Source of the DNA: Verrucomicrobiota bacterium
GTDB taxonomy: Bacteria; Verrucomicrobiota; Verrucomicrobiia; Chthoniobacterales; UBA10450
Assembly: GCA_902810735.1 (NCBI GenBank)
Contig: CADDYX010000003.1
Location: 1-45,070, forward strand
DNA length: 45,070 bases
Direction: 5' to 3'
Shown here: positions 8,284-16,529 of the stretch, piece by piece
Layout of the letters: each line of letters begins with the position of its first letter
How positions within the stretch are numbered: position 1 is the first letter of the stretch
Translations under genes and position numbers: made by a program
Notes under the pieces: model-generated
Database searches by the model: none
The model's input: only the letters and a program-made list of their open reading frames with translations
What the model was told of the DNA's origin: nothing

Positions 8284-9345
8284 CTAGAACCGCACCGCGA
8301 TGCCGCCGCGCAGCCGGTAATCAGGCAGCAGTTGTAGCGCGGTGTTATCGATCGAGACCGGAAATTCCGCGGCGACTTCGGCGCTCAGCTTGCCGACTGA
8401 AATCAGAAAACGCGGCCCAACGTAGACCGAGGTGATGCCCGTGTCCTCGGCGGGGTCGCCGCGAAACTGATCGACATCCTTGTGCTCGCCGGAGACGACA
8501 AACTGACAACCGCACGCGGTGTGGCGGTTCCGCACGATATAGACTCCCGGGCCTCCGCTCCACGACACATCGTTCGCAAAGTCGTAGTCGTGCGCACCGC
8601 TGCCGCGGAGTAGGAACTGCGTGTCAGCTTGGGCGAAGAAGTTCTTGTAACGGAGCGAAAGCTGACCGCCGAAAATTCCATCGTAAGAGCCGGTGCCGAG
8701 CGTCAGATCGTGCCCGTGGATGCCGCTGACCGGCGCGCCCGGAGTTTCACTTTCGTGGAACTCCTCGAGTAATCTGCTGGTGTCGCCGGTCGGCAATTTC
8801 ACGCCAGTCAGCAAAATCGCCGACGCGGTTAGGTCGGGCTCGTGCTCGATTTCCGCCGTGTTCTTGCCGTCGCTGACAAGTTCCTTCTGCGCCAGCGCGT
8901 TGATGTGAAAGACGACTACTTTCGCGAGCAGTGAGAGATCGCCCAAACCTGATTCGGTGCCGCGGTCGATCGCGAATCCTTCCGGCCGTTTGAACGACCG
9001 ATAAATGATCGGCACGTTGAGCTGCACCGCAAGCCAGCGGTTCATGGTGTAGCCGGCGACGAGCTGTGTGATCGAGCTGTCGAGATACTGGCCCGTTTCG
9101 TTCGACACTTCGCGGCCATCGAGTTGCAGCGTTCCGAAATGCGTGAACTGCTCCGCGACTGCGCCGTACAATCCATTCGTCCACGAGCGCGACGTGCCGT
9201 TGCCGAGCGGCTGACCGAATGCCGCCGCCGGGTCGGTTTGCGGCATCGCCTCCATTTGCGGCGTGTAACAGCCGCACAAATCGCAAGCCGCTGCGCTCGT
9301 TAGCATCAGCGCCGACGCGACGACAGCGACTGACGATCTCAACAC
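8284..9345 (-). CDS. Outer-membrane beta-barrel protein with N-terminal CxxCxC (phenol_MetA_deg-like)
   Basis: From the GTG at 9345 this is 353 residues with a signal peptide ending AAAC. The mature N-terminus has three close cysteines (Cys21, Cys24 and Cys26 in CDLCGCY). The rest is a repeated beta-strand pattern ending in GGIAVRF with a terminal Phe, typical of outer-membrane barrels. The segments GLGDLSLLAKVV and LTGVKLPTGDTS resemble the PF13557 (MetA-pathway/transporter-like) family. A second cysteine pair lies in TACGCQF. An ATG at 9438 is also in frame but would overlap the divergent regulator start and give no better signal. The location next to a CusRS-like pair suggests metal handling, but no substrate can be read from the sequence. 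Confidence 0.72.
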   Translation of the reverse strand: MLRSSVAVVASALMLTSAAACDLCGCYTPQMEAMPQTDPAAAFGQPLGNGTSRSWTNGLYGAVAEQFTHFGTLQLDGREVSNETGQYLDSSITQLVAGYTMNRWLAVQLNVPIIYRSFKRPEGFAIDRGTESGLGDLSLLAKVVVFHINALAQKELVSDGKNTAEIEHEPDLTASAILLTGVKLPTGDTSRLLEEFHESETPGAPVSGIHGHDLTLGTGSYDGIFGGQLSLRYKNFFAQADTQFLLRGSGAHDYDFANDVSWSGGPGVYIVRNRHTACGCQFVVSGEHKDVDQFRGDPAEDTGITSVYVGPRFLISVGKLSAEVAAEFPVSIDNTALQLLPDYRLRGGIAVRF

Positions 9346-9363
9346 ACCGCGCGCGCTGCGAAC

Positions 9364-9380
9364 GAACGGTGACGTCGTTC
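9364..9380. promoter_or_regulatory. Inverted repeat between the Cys-rich barrel gene and the response regulator
   Basis: GAACG, seven bases (GTGACGT), CGTTC: five-base perfect arms in the 85-base region between divergent starts at 9345 and 9431. It differs in sequence from the repeat before the TonB receptor at 11484. It could be an operator, but the short arms make chance plausible. Confidence 0.25.
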
Positions 9381-9430
9381 CTCGCGTCAACGTCTTGAGT
9401 GTGGATAACGGAAACTTTAGTCTGTGTGCG

Positions 9431-10102
9431 ATGCGCATTCTCGTCGTGGAAGACGAACGTAAGACCGCTGGGTTTCTCGTCAAAGGCCTGAGCGAAGCCG
9501 GCCATCAGGTCGAGACCTCGGCGGATGGCGAGCAGGGGCTGGCGCTTGCGCAGAGTGGACGCTTCGATGTCGCGATAGTCGACGTGATGTTGCCAAAGCG
9601 CGACGGCTGGTCGCTCGTGGAAGAACTGCGCCGCGCCGGCACGCAGCTGCCGGTCGTCTTTCTGACTGCGCGCGACAACGTGCGCGATCGCGTGAAGGGA
9701 CTCGAGCTCGGCGCGGATGATTATCTCGTGAAGCCGTTCGCGTTCTCCGAGCTCGTCGCGCGCATTCGATCAGTTGTTCGCCGCACGCCTGCTGCGCAGG
9801 AGGATCAACTCCGCGTCGCCGATCTCGAGATCGATACGCGGCGTCATCGCGCGACGCGCGGCGGCACGGCCTTGAGTCTCAGCCCGAAGGAATTTCTGCT
9901 CCTCTCGCACCTCGCGCGCGCGGCGGGCGAAGTCGTCTCGCGTTCCGATCTCGCGCAGCAGGTTTGGGACATCGGCTTTGAGCCGGCGACAAATGTCGTT
10001 GATGTTGTTGTTCGACGGTTGCGCTCGAAGGTCGACGATCCGTTCCAGACGAAGCTCGTGCACACCGTCCGCGGCGTCGGTTATGTTCTCAAGCCGAGCT
10101 AA
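9431..10102 (+). CDS. OmpR/PhoB-family response regulator (CusR/CopR-like)
   Basis: This 223-residue DNA-binding regulator has a receiver domain at 1-115, with the acidic pocket VEDE, phospho-acceptor Asp51 (VDVMLP), Thr79 and Lys101 (DYLVKPF). A winged-helix domain follows at about 125-220 (LSPKEFLLLSHLARAAGEVVSR; VVVRRLRSKVDDPF; VRGVGYVL). The VVVRRLRSKVD and RGVGYVL stretches are close to the heavy-metal CusR/CopR/CzcR branch. The ATG at 9431 is chosen over 9395 because MRILVVEDE is the family start. The histidine kinase gene overlaps its end by 20 bases. Confidence 0.93.
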   Translation: MRILVVEDERKTAGFLVKGLSEAGHQVETSADGEQGLALAQSGRFDVAIVDVMLPKRDGWSLVEELRRAGTQLPVVFLTARDNVRDRVKGLELGADDYLVKPFAFSELVARIRSVVRRTPAAQEDQLRVADLEIDTRRHRATRGGTALSLSPKEFLLLSHLARAAGEVVSRSDLAQQVWDIGFEPATNVVDVVVRRLRSKVDDPFQTKLVHTVRGVGYVLKPS

Positions 10103-11459
10103 ACCGCGGTCGATCGCGTCGCAGCTGATCCTGCTCTTCACTCCGGCCGCAGGGTTGTTGCTGCTGATCGGCCTCGGCGCGCTCTACTGGATCGTGATCC
10201 GCCACGCGTTCGAGGAAGACAATGCGGTGCTGGCTGATAAGCTCGCCGCACTCCGGGCAGATTTACATGAAAGCGCGAACCCGCGCGCGCTCGCGGACGA
10301 ATTGCGCGCCGCTCGCAGCAAACCCGCTTATTGGATTCGGATCCTGGACGAGAGCGGCGCGGCCGTGGCTGAGACTCCGGGTATGGACGCGTTGGTACCG
10401 CCCGGCGCATTTCCGCCCGTCGCTGCGACAAATCACCGTCCGCGCGACTTACGGACGAGCGGCCGGTTGTTTTCTCTCGCCGCTACTGCCGGCGACGCAG
10501 CGGGTCGACGTTACACCATTCAAGTCGCGCAGGACCGCTCGGGCGACGATCAATTTCGCCGCGAGTTTGGCTTGGTGACGATCGCGATGCTCGGGTGCGG
10601 GATTGCCGCGTCAGCGCTGATCGCCAGAACTGTCGCGCGCCGCGGTCTGCGGCCGCTCGCCGAGATGGCTGCAACCGTCGAAGGAATCAGCCCGGCACGT
10701 TTGACGGAGCGGATTTCGTCGCGCCGTTGGCCACCCGAACTCCAGCCGCTGGCCAGTGCATTCGATGCGATGCTCGAGCGGCTCGAAGAATCGTTCACGC
10801 GTCTCTCGCGGTTTTCCGCCGATCTCGCCCACGAACTCCGGACGCCGATTGCAAACATGCTCGGCGAAGCGCAGGTCACACTATCGCGGAGTCGGACGGC
10901 GGACGAGTACCGCGACGTAATCGAATCGACGGTAGCCGAATGCGAACGGCTCTCCGGAATTGTCGACAGTTTGCTGTTCCTCGCGCGCGCGGATGCCGCA
11001 AGCGAACAGGTGCACCGACAGCGGTTCGACGGTCGTGCTGAGCTCGAGAAGATCGCGAGCTATTACTGGACGGCGGCGGACGACCGTCAGATCAGCATTC
11101 GGTGCGACGGTTCCGCCGACATCAATGCGGATCCGACACTCTTTCGACGCGCCGTCGGGAACCTGCTCGACAACGCGCTGCGCTACACGCCGGACGGCGG
11201 AGAAATCGTGATCGCGCTCCGAGCTGATGCGGACGCGGCAACGCTCGAGGTGCACGACACCGGGCCGGGTATTGCGGCCGAACACGTGCCGCGCGTATTC
11301 GACCGGTTTTATCGCGTCGACAGTTCGCGCAGCACTGCCGGTTCGGGGCTTGGTCTCGCGCTGGTGAAATCGATTGCGGAACTGCATGGCGGATCGGTCG
11401 CGCTGCAGGGTAATGGCGGCACGATGGTGCGGCTGCGGTTTCCGAATCATCCAAGGTAA
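10083..11459 (+). CDS. Sensor histidine kinase (CusS-like)
   Basis: This 458-residue inner-membrane kinase has TM1 at about 13-38 and a periplasmic sensor at about 40-162 containing several His residues (41, 62, 118). TM2 spans about 163-185 and HAMP about 186-238. The dimerisation helix carries His250 in SADLAHELRTP, and the ATPase domain has NLLDNALRYTP, DTGPGI and GSGLGLALVK. The order and the FSADLAHELRTP box match heavy-metal sensor kinases of the CusS type. The start at 10083 lies inside the regulator gene, giving a 20-base overlap and coupled translation. The signal it senses is inferred, not shown. Confidence 0.92.
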   Translation: MFSSRAKPRSIASQLILLFTPAAGLLLLIGLGALYWIVIRHAFEEDNAVLADKLAALRADLHESANPRALADELRAARSKPAYWIRILDESGAAVAETPGMDALVPPGAFPPVAATNHRPRDLRTSGRLFSLAATAGDAAGRRYTIQVAQDRSGDDQFRREFGLVTIAMLGCGIAASALIARTVARRGLRPLAEMAATVEGISPARLTERISSRRWPPELQPLASAFDAMLERLEESFTRLSRFSADLAHELRTPIANMLGEAQVTLSRSRTADEYRDVIESTVAECERLSGIVDSLLFLARADAASEQVHRQRFDGRAELEKIASYYWTAADDRQISIRCDGSADINADPTLFRRAVGNLLDNALRYTPDGGEIVIALRADADAATLEVHDTGPGIAAEHVPRVFDRFYRVDSSRSTAGSGLGLALVKSIAELHGGSVALQGNGGTMVRLRFPNHPR

Positions 11460-11483
11460 ACGAAGAACGCGCTTGCGCTGTTG

Positions 11484-11499
11484 ATTACAATTCTGTAAT
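11484..11499. promoter_or_regulatory. Perfect inverted repeat ATTACA-N4-TGTAAT before the TonB receptor
   Basis: Perfect six-base arms around a four-base centre, ending nine bases before the ATG at 11509 and 24 bases after the kinase stop. Short TTACA/TGTAA-like or TGACA/TGTCA-like palindromes are the usual style of CusR/CopR-family operators. The repeat may therefore be the target of the regulator encoded just upstream. Its closeness to the start codon would place it in the leader or over the promoter. Confidence 0.5.
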
Positions 11500-11508
11500 G
11501 CAGCGCGG

Positions 11509-13698
11509 ATGTTTCACCGCTTCTTCGCCGCCGTTGCGTTTTCCGCTTCGTTGATTTCGCTCTGCCGAGTTGCGCTCGCGCAGGAAGCGACCTCGCAGAC
11601 TGTTGAAGTCACCGGCGCACCAATTCCGTCGCCGACGCCGCACGACGATTGGAAAGCGAAGCTCAACCACATCATGAGCGAAGTGTCGGGGACTCAAATC
11701 ACCGTCACAAAAAAAGCGACCGTGATTAAACTCGAACAGCAGCCGACAGTCGTGAACAACAACGAGCAGGAGTTGTTCACCCGCGCGCCCGGCCTCCTCA
11801 TCACCGAGCAGCACACGCCAGGTCAGTTCAACTTCAGCTACCGCGGCCTCGGAAATCCGCAGGAATCAGAGTTCGTGCTGGGTCTGCAGGACGGCCTGCC
11901 TATCTCCACGGATTGGATTGGATTCCCCACGATCTATTACCTGCCGCTCCCGCAGAGCGTCAGCGAGATTCAGCTGATCCGCGGCGGCAGCAGCCTGCTT
12001 TACGGACCGGAGCCGGCGCCGGCGGTCAACTTCGTGATGAAACGGCCCGCACCCGGCACACCGTGGAACGGCTATACGGAACAGATCGGCGGGACCGACG
12101 GTCTCTATTCGACTTTCAACGTGATCCAGGAAGCAATGGGGCCGCTGGAGTTCCGTCTTGATAGCGGATTCGTGCGCACTGACGGGCAGCGGGAGAATAG
12201 CGACTACTGGCTGTGGCAATCGAATCTGTACCTCGGCTATCGGCCCGATGAGAAACAACTGTGGGCGCTCGACGTGCACACCAGCCGGTTCAATGGCGGC
12301 GATCCTGGCAGGCTGACGCTGCAGCAATTCGAAGCGGACCCCGAGCAGTCGACCACGCCGTTCAATCACAATTGGGTCGATCGCTACACCGTCGTTCTGC
12401 GTCACGAACACGATTTCGGCGATGGCTGGCTGCTGCAGGCCAAGGGCTGGTACACGCATCAGGAGATCGACGCGCGGTCGCTGCCGTTCGTGCAGGATGA
12501 AGATTTCGATAACGGCGGGCTCGATCTGCGCGTCCGGAAAAACTGGGGTGACGGCACGATGCTGAAGGGCAGCACGCTAACTTTCGGCGGTGTCGTGTAT
12601 CACGGCGAAGCGCCGTTCACGCAATACATCAACCCTGATCCGGGCGCGTCGCGCGACGCGACCGACGGATTTTTACGACTCGATCAGGACCGATCGACCG
12701 ATTACCAGGCGCTCTTCGTCGAAAACATCTTCCGGTTTGGCAAGTTCCACATCGTGCCCTCGTTTCGGCTCGATCACGAAACGGTCGATGTCGACACGAA
12801 CACCGGTCCGTTCGGTGCCGGCAGCGCGAGCGCGGACCACTGGGTGCCGCTCTGGGGCATCGGCCTCGGAAACGATTTCGGTCACCTCAACGAGACCTAC
12901 TTCAGCGCGTCGTCCGGGTGGCGGCCAACGCGGTTCTTCGATATCGCGTCGCCATTCCAGAATCTCACCGAGAGCAATCGGCCCGACCCGTTTCGCTCAC
13001 TCGATATCGAGCTCGGTGTCCATGGCACGCCGATCCGTGGCCTGTGGTACGACGTTGGCCTCTTCTGGATGGAATTCGATAACCGCACCGAGACGCAGCA
13101 ATTCAGCACGACTGAATTCATCATCGTAAACAGCGGATCGAGCAGGCACCGCGGCTTCGAAGGTGAAGTGGCCTACGATTTCCTGGCGTCGGACGATCAA
13201 CCGCAACAAGCCGCGAGTGAGGCGAAAGACGTAAAGCAGGTGTTCCAGCAAACCCGCAGCCGGTTCGAAGGGATGCACCTCGTTCTATTCAGCAATCTGC
13301 AGCTGCTCGACGCCGAATTTACCGAGAGCTCGACTGGCCTGGAGGGAAACACGCCGGCATTTGCGCCGACGGTGCTGTGGAAGGGCGGCGTGACGTTCCG
13401 CAAAGAGAAGTGTTTCGACGTTAGCCTGACCGGCGTTTACGCGTCTGATCAGTATTGGGCGGACTCGAACCAGCCCGCGGTCGACGGCATGACGGGTGTG
13501 GTCACGACTCCCGCAAAGATTCCGTCGTACAAAATCTTCAATCTTTCAGGCGACTGGTACATCACGCCGCATCTGCGGTTGATTGCCGGCATTTCGAATC
13601 TGGCCGACGAGAAATATTACTCCCGCGTCTTCTTCAACGGCTCGATTGAGCCGGCGCCGCGGCGCTCCGGTTACGCGGGTTTGTCGCTGGAGTTCTGA
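11509..13698 (+). CDS. TonB-dependent outer-membrane receptor (FecA-like plug and barrel)
   Basis: This 729-residue protein has a signal peptide at 1-25. The plug domain spans about 70-180 (LFTRAPGLLITEQHTPGQ; FSYRGLG; VSEIQLIRGGSSLLYGP). A 22-strand-type barrel ends GYAGLSLEF with terminal Phe. The EIQLIRGGSSLLYGP and VNFVMKRP stretches match the plug signature of siderophore, ferric-citrate or metal-complex receptors. No N-terminal signalling domain of the FecA type is present, so it is not expected to activate a sigma factor. It follows the CusRS-like pair by 49 bases and carries a palindrome there. Import of a metal complex is likely; the ligand is unknown. Confidence 0.9.
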   Translation: MFHRFFAAVAFSASLISLCRVALAQEATSQTVEVTGAPIPSPTPHDDWKAKLNHIMSEVSGTQITVTKKATVIKLEQQPTVVNNNEQELFTRAPGLLITEQHTPGQFNFSYRGLGNPQESEFVLGLQDGLPISTDWIGFPTIYYLPLPQSVSEIQLIRGGSSLLYGPEPAPAVNFVMKRPAPGTPWNGYTEQIGGTDGLYSTFNVIQEAMGPLEFRLDSGFVRTDGQRENSDYWLWQSNLYLGYRPDEKQLWALDVHTSRFNGGDPGRLTLQQFEADPEQSTTPFNHNWVDRYTVVLRHEHDFGDGWLLQAKGWYTHQEIDARSLPFVQDEDFDNGGLDLRVRKNWGDGTMLKGSTLTFGGVVYHGEAPFTQYINPDPGASRDATDGFLRLDQDRSTDYQALFVENIFRFGKFHIVPSFRLDHETVDVDTNTGPFGAGSASADHWVPLWGIGLGNDFGHLNETYFSASSGWRPTRFFDIASPFQNLTESNRPDPFRSLDIELGVHGTPIRGLWYDVGLFWMEFDNRTETQQFSTTEFIIVNSGSSRHRGFEGEVAYDFLASDDQPQQAASEAKDVKQVFQQTRSRFEGMHLVLFSNLQLLDAEFTESSTGLEGNTPAFAPTVLWKGGVTFRKEKCFDVSLTGVYASDQYWADSNQPAVDGMTGVVTTPAKIPSYKIFNLSGDWYITPHLRLIAGISNLADEKYYSRVFFNGSIEPAPRRSGYAGLSLEF

Positions 13699-13752
13699 GC
13701 CGCGGCCTCGATTAGCGAGCAACTCCCAGCAGCGGCCGGGGTTGTTATTAAT

Positions 13753-14001
13753 ATGACGAGCGGAAAACTTGTCGTCGCTGCATTGCTCGCAGCGGTTGCT
13801 CTTCTCCCCGTGGGAATTGAGGCGTCTCAGCGCTCCAGCCGGGAGAAATCGCGTCAGCACCGCACGCGCAGCGAAAAATCTGCGCGCCAGCATGCGACGA
13901 CGAAAAATAAGCGAGATACGAAGAGCGGCTCGGAACGCGAAGAGTTCGAGCGCCGGTGGGACGAGGAACAGGTCGAGCCGGATTTGCCCGAATCCGAGTA
14001 G
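13753..14001 (+). CDS. Small exported highly charged protein
   Basis: This 82-residue frame starts with a good signal peptide (MTSGKLVVAALLAAVALLPVG). A very polar mature part follows: Arg/Lys/Ser-rich at 28-60 and acidic at 62-82. A competing open frame begins at 13769 but has no signal. No family is recognised. It starts 54 bases after the TonB receptor stop on the same strand and may ride on that transcript. A short basic-then-acidic periplasmic linker or peptidoglycan-binding peptide is possible, but function is unknown. Confidence 0.5.
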   Translation: MTSGKLVVAALLAAVALLPVGIEASQRSSREKSRQHRTRSEKSARQHATTKNKRDTKSGSEREEFERRWDEEQVEPDLPESE

Positions 14002-14049
14002 CTGCGCGTTCTCCGCTTTCCGACTGCGCACAGCGCGTTATCGTCGCGC

Positions 14050-14835
14050 GTGAAATTTTCCGCACTTGCAGTTGCCCTGCTGGCCGGCGCGTGGTCCGCG
14101 TTCGCCGGCAACAACGTAGTGAACCTGTCTCACTACGATCTGATGCGGCCGGACTTCGACGCGATGGCGCGAGAAGGCATCGTCGGCGTGATCCATGAAT
14201 CGAGTTACCCACCGAACACTCGCGACGATAAATATTTCGGCCGACAGGTCGCCGCCGCGCGGGCCGGATTACTCTGGGGCGCTTATCATTACGCGAACGC
14301 GTCCGATCCGGTGCGACAGGCGGATTTTTTTCTGAACGTCGTCGAGCGTTCGTGGCGCAGCGCGCCGCCCGATGGTCGCCCAGAGAACGTTCTTCTCGTG
14401 CTGGATTTTGAAAAGAACGGCCACTACCCCGGTGGCACGATGCGGGTCGATCAGGCGGTGAAATTTGTGGAGCGAATTCACGAGCGGACAGGCAACTACC
14501 CCGGCTTTTACTCCGGTGAATACCGGCTGCGCGCGATCCTCGGTGCCGCTTCGGCCACGCAGCGCGCGGCGTTGTCACGCTGCTGGCTGTGGGTCGCGAA
14601 TTATCACTACCAGCCGCGCGATATTCCACCGTGGGGCGCCTGGTCGATGTGGCAATATACCGGCGACGGCATCTGCGACCTGCCGCGCGCCTCATATCCG
14701 AAAAGCGTCGCGAATATCAGGAAGGCAGAGCGAAATATTTTCAGCGGCACACCTACCGACCTGAAGAGTTTCTGGTTGAAGCACGGTTGGGCCGTCGGCC
14801 AACGGGTTGAGACTTTGCCGGCCGGCGGGCAGTGA
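14050..14835 (+). CDS. GH25-family lysozyme-like glycoside hydrolase, exported
   Basis: From the GTG at 14050 this is 261 residues with a signal peptide at about 1-19, followed by a single catalytic barrel. The GH25 pattern is visible: NLSHYD near 25-30 (where the family has a DVS-like start), GAYHYANAS near 77-84, LVLDFEKNG with Asp119 and Glu121 as likely acid/base residues, NYPGFYSGEY, and WSMWQYTGDG near the C-terminus. The family cleaves the MurNAc-GlcNAc bond of peptidoglycan. A periplasmic cell-wall remodelling role is likely. Its last 83 bases lie antisense to the end of the pyrimidine-dimer glycosylase gene. Confidence 0.85.
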   Translation: MKFSALAVALLAGAWSAFAGNNVVNLSHYDLMRPDFDAMAREGIVGVIHESSYPPNTRDDKYFGRQVAAARAGLLWGAYHYANASDPVRQADFFLNVVERSWRSAPPDGRPENVLLVLDFEKNGHYPGGTMRVDQAVKFVERIHERTGNYPGFYSGEYRLRAILGAASATQRAALSRCWLWVANYHYQPRDIPPWGAWSMWQYTGDGICDLPRASYPKSVANIRKAERNIFSGTPTDLKSFWLKHGWAVGQRVETLPAGGQ

Positions 14836-15262
14836 GGCGCTTCTCCCAGTCGCGCACGTTCCCCGGCACGATGCGGAATACTGCGTGCGCGGCAGGGCAG
14901 CGGTGATCCGGCAAGTGACAGCACAATTCCGCCGCGCGGACGCGCAGTTTCGCCTGCAAGTGCTCCCATTCGAATAACAACTGCCCGCGTGTCTCGCTAA
15001 CACGGCAGCGCCTGTTCGGTTCTCTGATGCGCGAACGGTCGAACGCGTAGCCGCGGCGCTCCGCTTCATCGGCAATGCCGCTCAGGAACGCGCCGATCAG
15101 CTTGAGCGGCCGCTTGTGTTCGCGGAATCGCGTCAGCTGTGGATGTCTCGTGTAACCGCGAGTGAGGCCGGCGAGTACTTTCTGCGCGAGCAGTGCTTCG
15201 CGCCAGACAGCGACCAGTCCCTTCGCGTCAAGATATCGCGGGTGCAGTGTCCAGAGACGCAT
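14753..15262 (-). CDS. Pyrimidine-dimer DNA glycosylase (endonuclease V, PF03013-like)
   Basis: This 169-residue protein has the N-terminus MRLWTLHPRYLDAKGLVAVW, characteristic of bacterial DenV-like glycosylases. These excise UV-induced cyclobutane dimers in base-excision repair. Glu22 sits where the T4 enzyme has its catalytic Glu23, and Arg2 is in the active N-terminal position. The family domain seems to end near the VPGNVRDWEKRL segment (about residue 140). The remaining 30 residues are basic and run antisense through the end of the lysozyme gene. It lies 33 bases downstream of the PiT transporter on the same strand and may be co-transcribed. Confidence 0.88.
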   Translation of the reverse strand: MRLWTLHPRYLDAKGLVAVWREALLAQKVLAGLTRGYTRHPQLTRFREHKRPLKLIGAFLSGIADEAERRGYAFDRSRIREPNRRCRVSETRGQLLFEWEHLQAKLRVRAAELCCHLPDHRCPAAHAVFRIVPGNVRDWEKRLTARRPAKSQPVGRRPNRASTRNSSGR

Positions 15263-15295
15263 CTTCCATCACACTGCACGATGGGAACGCCTGAA

Positions 15296-16414
15296 TCAGG
15301 CGGCCCGGATCAGCCAGTAAACCGCCGCGCCCAGCAAGGCCGCACAAGGCAGCGTGATCAGCCACGATAACGCGATCCCGCTCATCACCTTCGCATTTGC
15401 GCGGCCGGTGGTCAGGCCGATACCGAAAAGCGCGCCGACCGCGACGTGCGTCGTTGAGACCGGTAGCCCGAAGAGGCTGGCAAAGATCACCAGAACCCCC
15501 GTCGACAGATTCGCCGCAAGCCCCTGTCCGTGATTCATCGCCGTGATCCGTTTGCTCATCGTGTCGGCAATCTTGCGCGAGTGAATCAGGCCGCCGATCG
15601 CCATCGCCAGCGCGACGGCGAAGAACCCCCAGCGAATCTCGAGCGCGTTCACCACCAACAGCAGCGCAACCATCTTCGGCGTGTCGTTGAGCGCGCGCGC
15701 GAAGCAAACCGTGCCGGCGCTCAGGAAATGCGCCGCGTCCACGATCTGCTGCGCACGAACTCCGACGAATTGGCCCGCATAGCGTTCCTCACACGCCGAG
15801 GTATCGCCAAACATCACGACGTATTCAGGCGAGAGCGTCTGGCGCGCGACTGCAGATTGCGGCTGCGGCATCGCCAGCACGCGCTCTTCAGTTCCAATGC
15901 AAGCGCACCACTCTTTTCCGATGCGCAGCCGGAGGCGGAGCGCGCGGAATCCGACGTAAAGCAAAGCGCCGGTCGCGATCGCAAGCACCGGGCTAAGAAG
16001 CAGCGGAAGGATAAACGTTTTCTGCAACGCAGCAAAATTCACCAGCGGACCAACTGCGACGAGCCCGCAGCCGATCATCGCGCCGGTCAGCGCGTGCGTG
16101 GTAGAAATCGGAAACCCCGTCACTGTCGCGAGGATCACGGTCAACGCGGCGCCAATCGCGATCGCGAGCAGGAAATGGGGAGAGGCGACGAGCAGGTCCG
16201 GTACGAGTCCCTTCCCGGAGAATTTCCGAAGCAGCGCCTGGGCGAGAAAAATCGAAGCGATTGAACCGGCGAATGTCGTCGTCGTTGCCCAGATCAGCGC
16301 CGTCCGATAGCTGGCAGCGCGACTTCCATACAGCGACGCGACACCTTTGAAATTGTCGTTCGCACCGTTCGAATACGCGACGAAGCACGCGGCGAGAAAA
16401 AGCAGAATCAACAT
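15296..16414 (-). CDS. PiT-family inorganic phosphate transporter
   Basis: This 372-residue polytopic inner-membrane protein has the two inverted repeats of the PiT/Pho-4 family. The first has YSNGANDNFKGVASL at 14-28 and GFPISTTHALTG near 117. The second has CFARALNDTPKMVALL near 242 and GLPVSTTHVAVGALFG near 320. The paired NGANDN/ALNDTP and STTH motifs mark the phosphate path. Phosphate or metal-phosphate uptake with cations is expected. A soluble loop of about 60 residues with three cysteines (WCACIG and TSACEERY) sits between the halves, as in several bacterial members. It diverges from the M48 peptidase across 115 bases. Confidence 0.93.
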   Translation of the reverse strand: MLILLFLAACFVAYSNGANDNFKGVASLYGSRAASYRTALIWATTTTFAGSIASIFLAQALLRKFSGKGLVPDLLVASPHFLLAIAIGAALTVILATVTGFPISTTHALTGAMIGCGLVAVGPLVNFAALQKTFILPLLLSPVLAIATGALLYVGFRALRLRLRIGKEWCACIGTEERVLAMPQPQSAVARQTLSPEYVVMFGDTSACEERYAGQFVGVRAQQIVDAAHFLSAGTVCFARALNDTPKMVALLLVVNALEIRWGFFAVALAMAIGGLIHSRKIADTMSKRITAMNHGQGLAANLSTGVLVIFASLFGLPVSTTHVAVGALFGIGLTTGRANAKVMSGIALSWLITLPCAALLGAAVYWLIRAA

Positions 16415-16529
16415 CAGCGCGTTCTTTTCAGCTCAGTGAGGCACATTCGGCCGCGACCGAACAAGCCTTTTCCGAATCGCGGCATGCCGCTTTTCTTTCC
16501 GGAGCAGCGCCAGTAGCGTCGCTGCGCTT

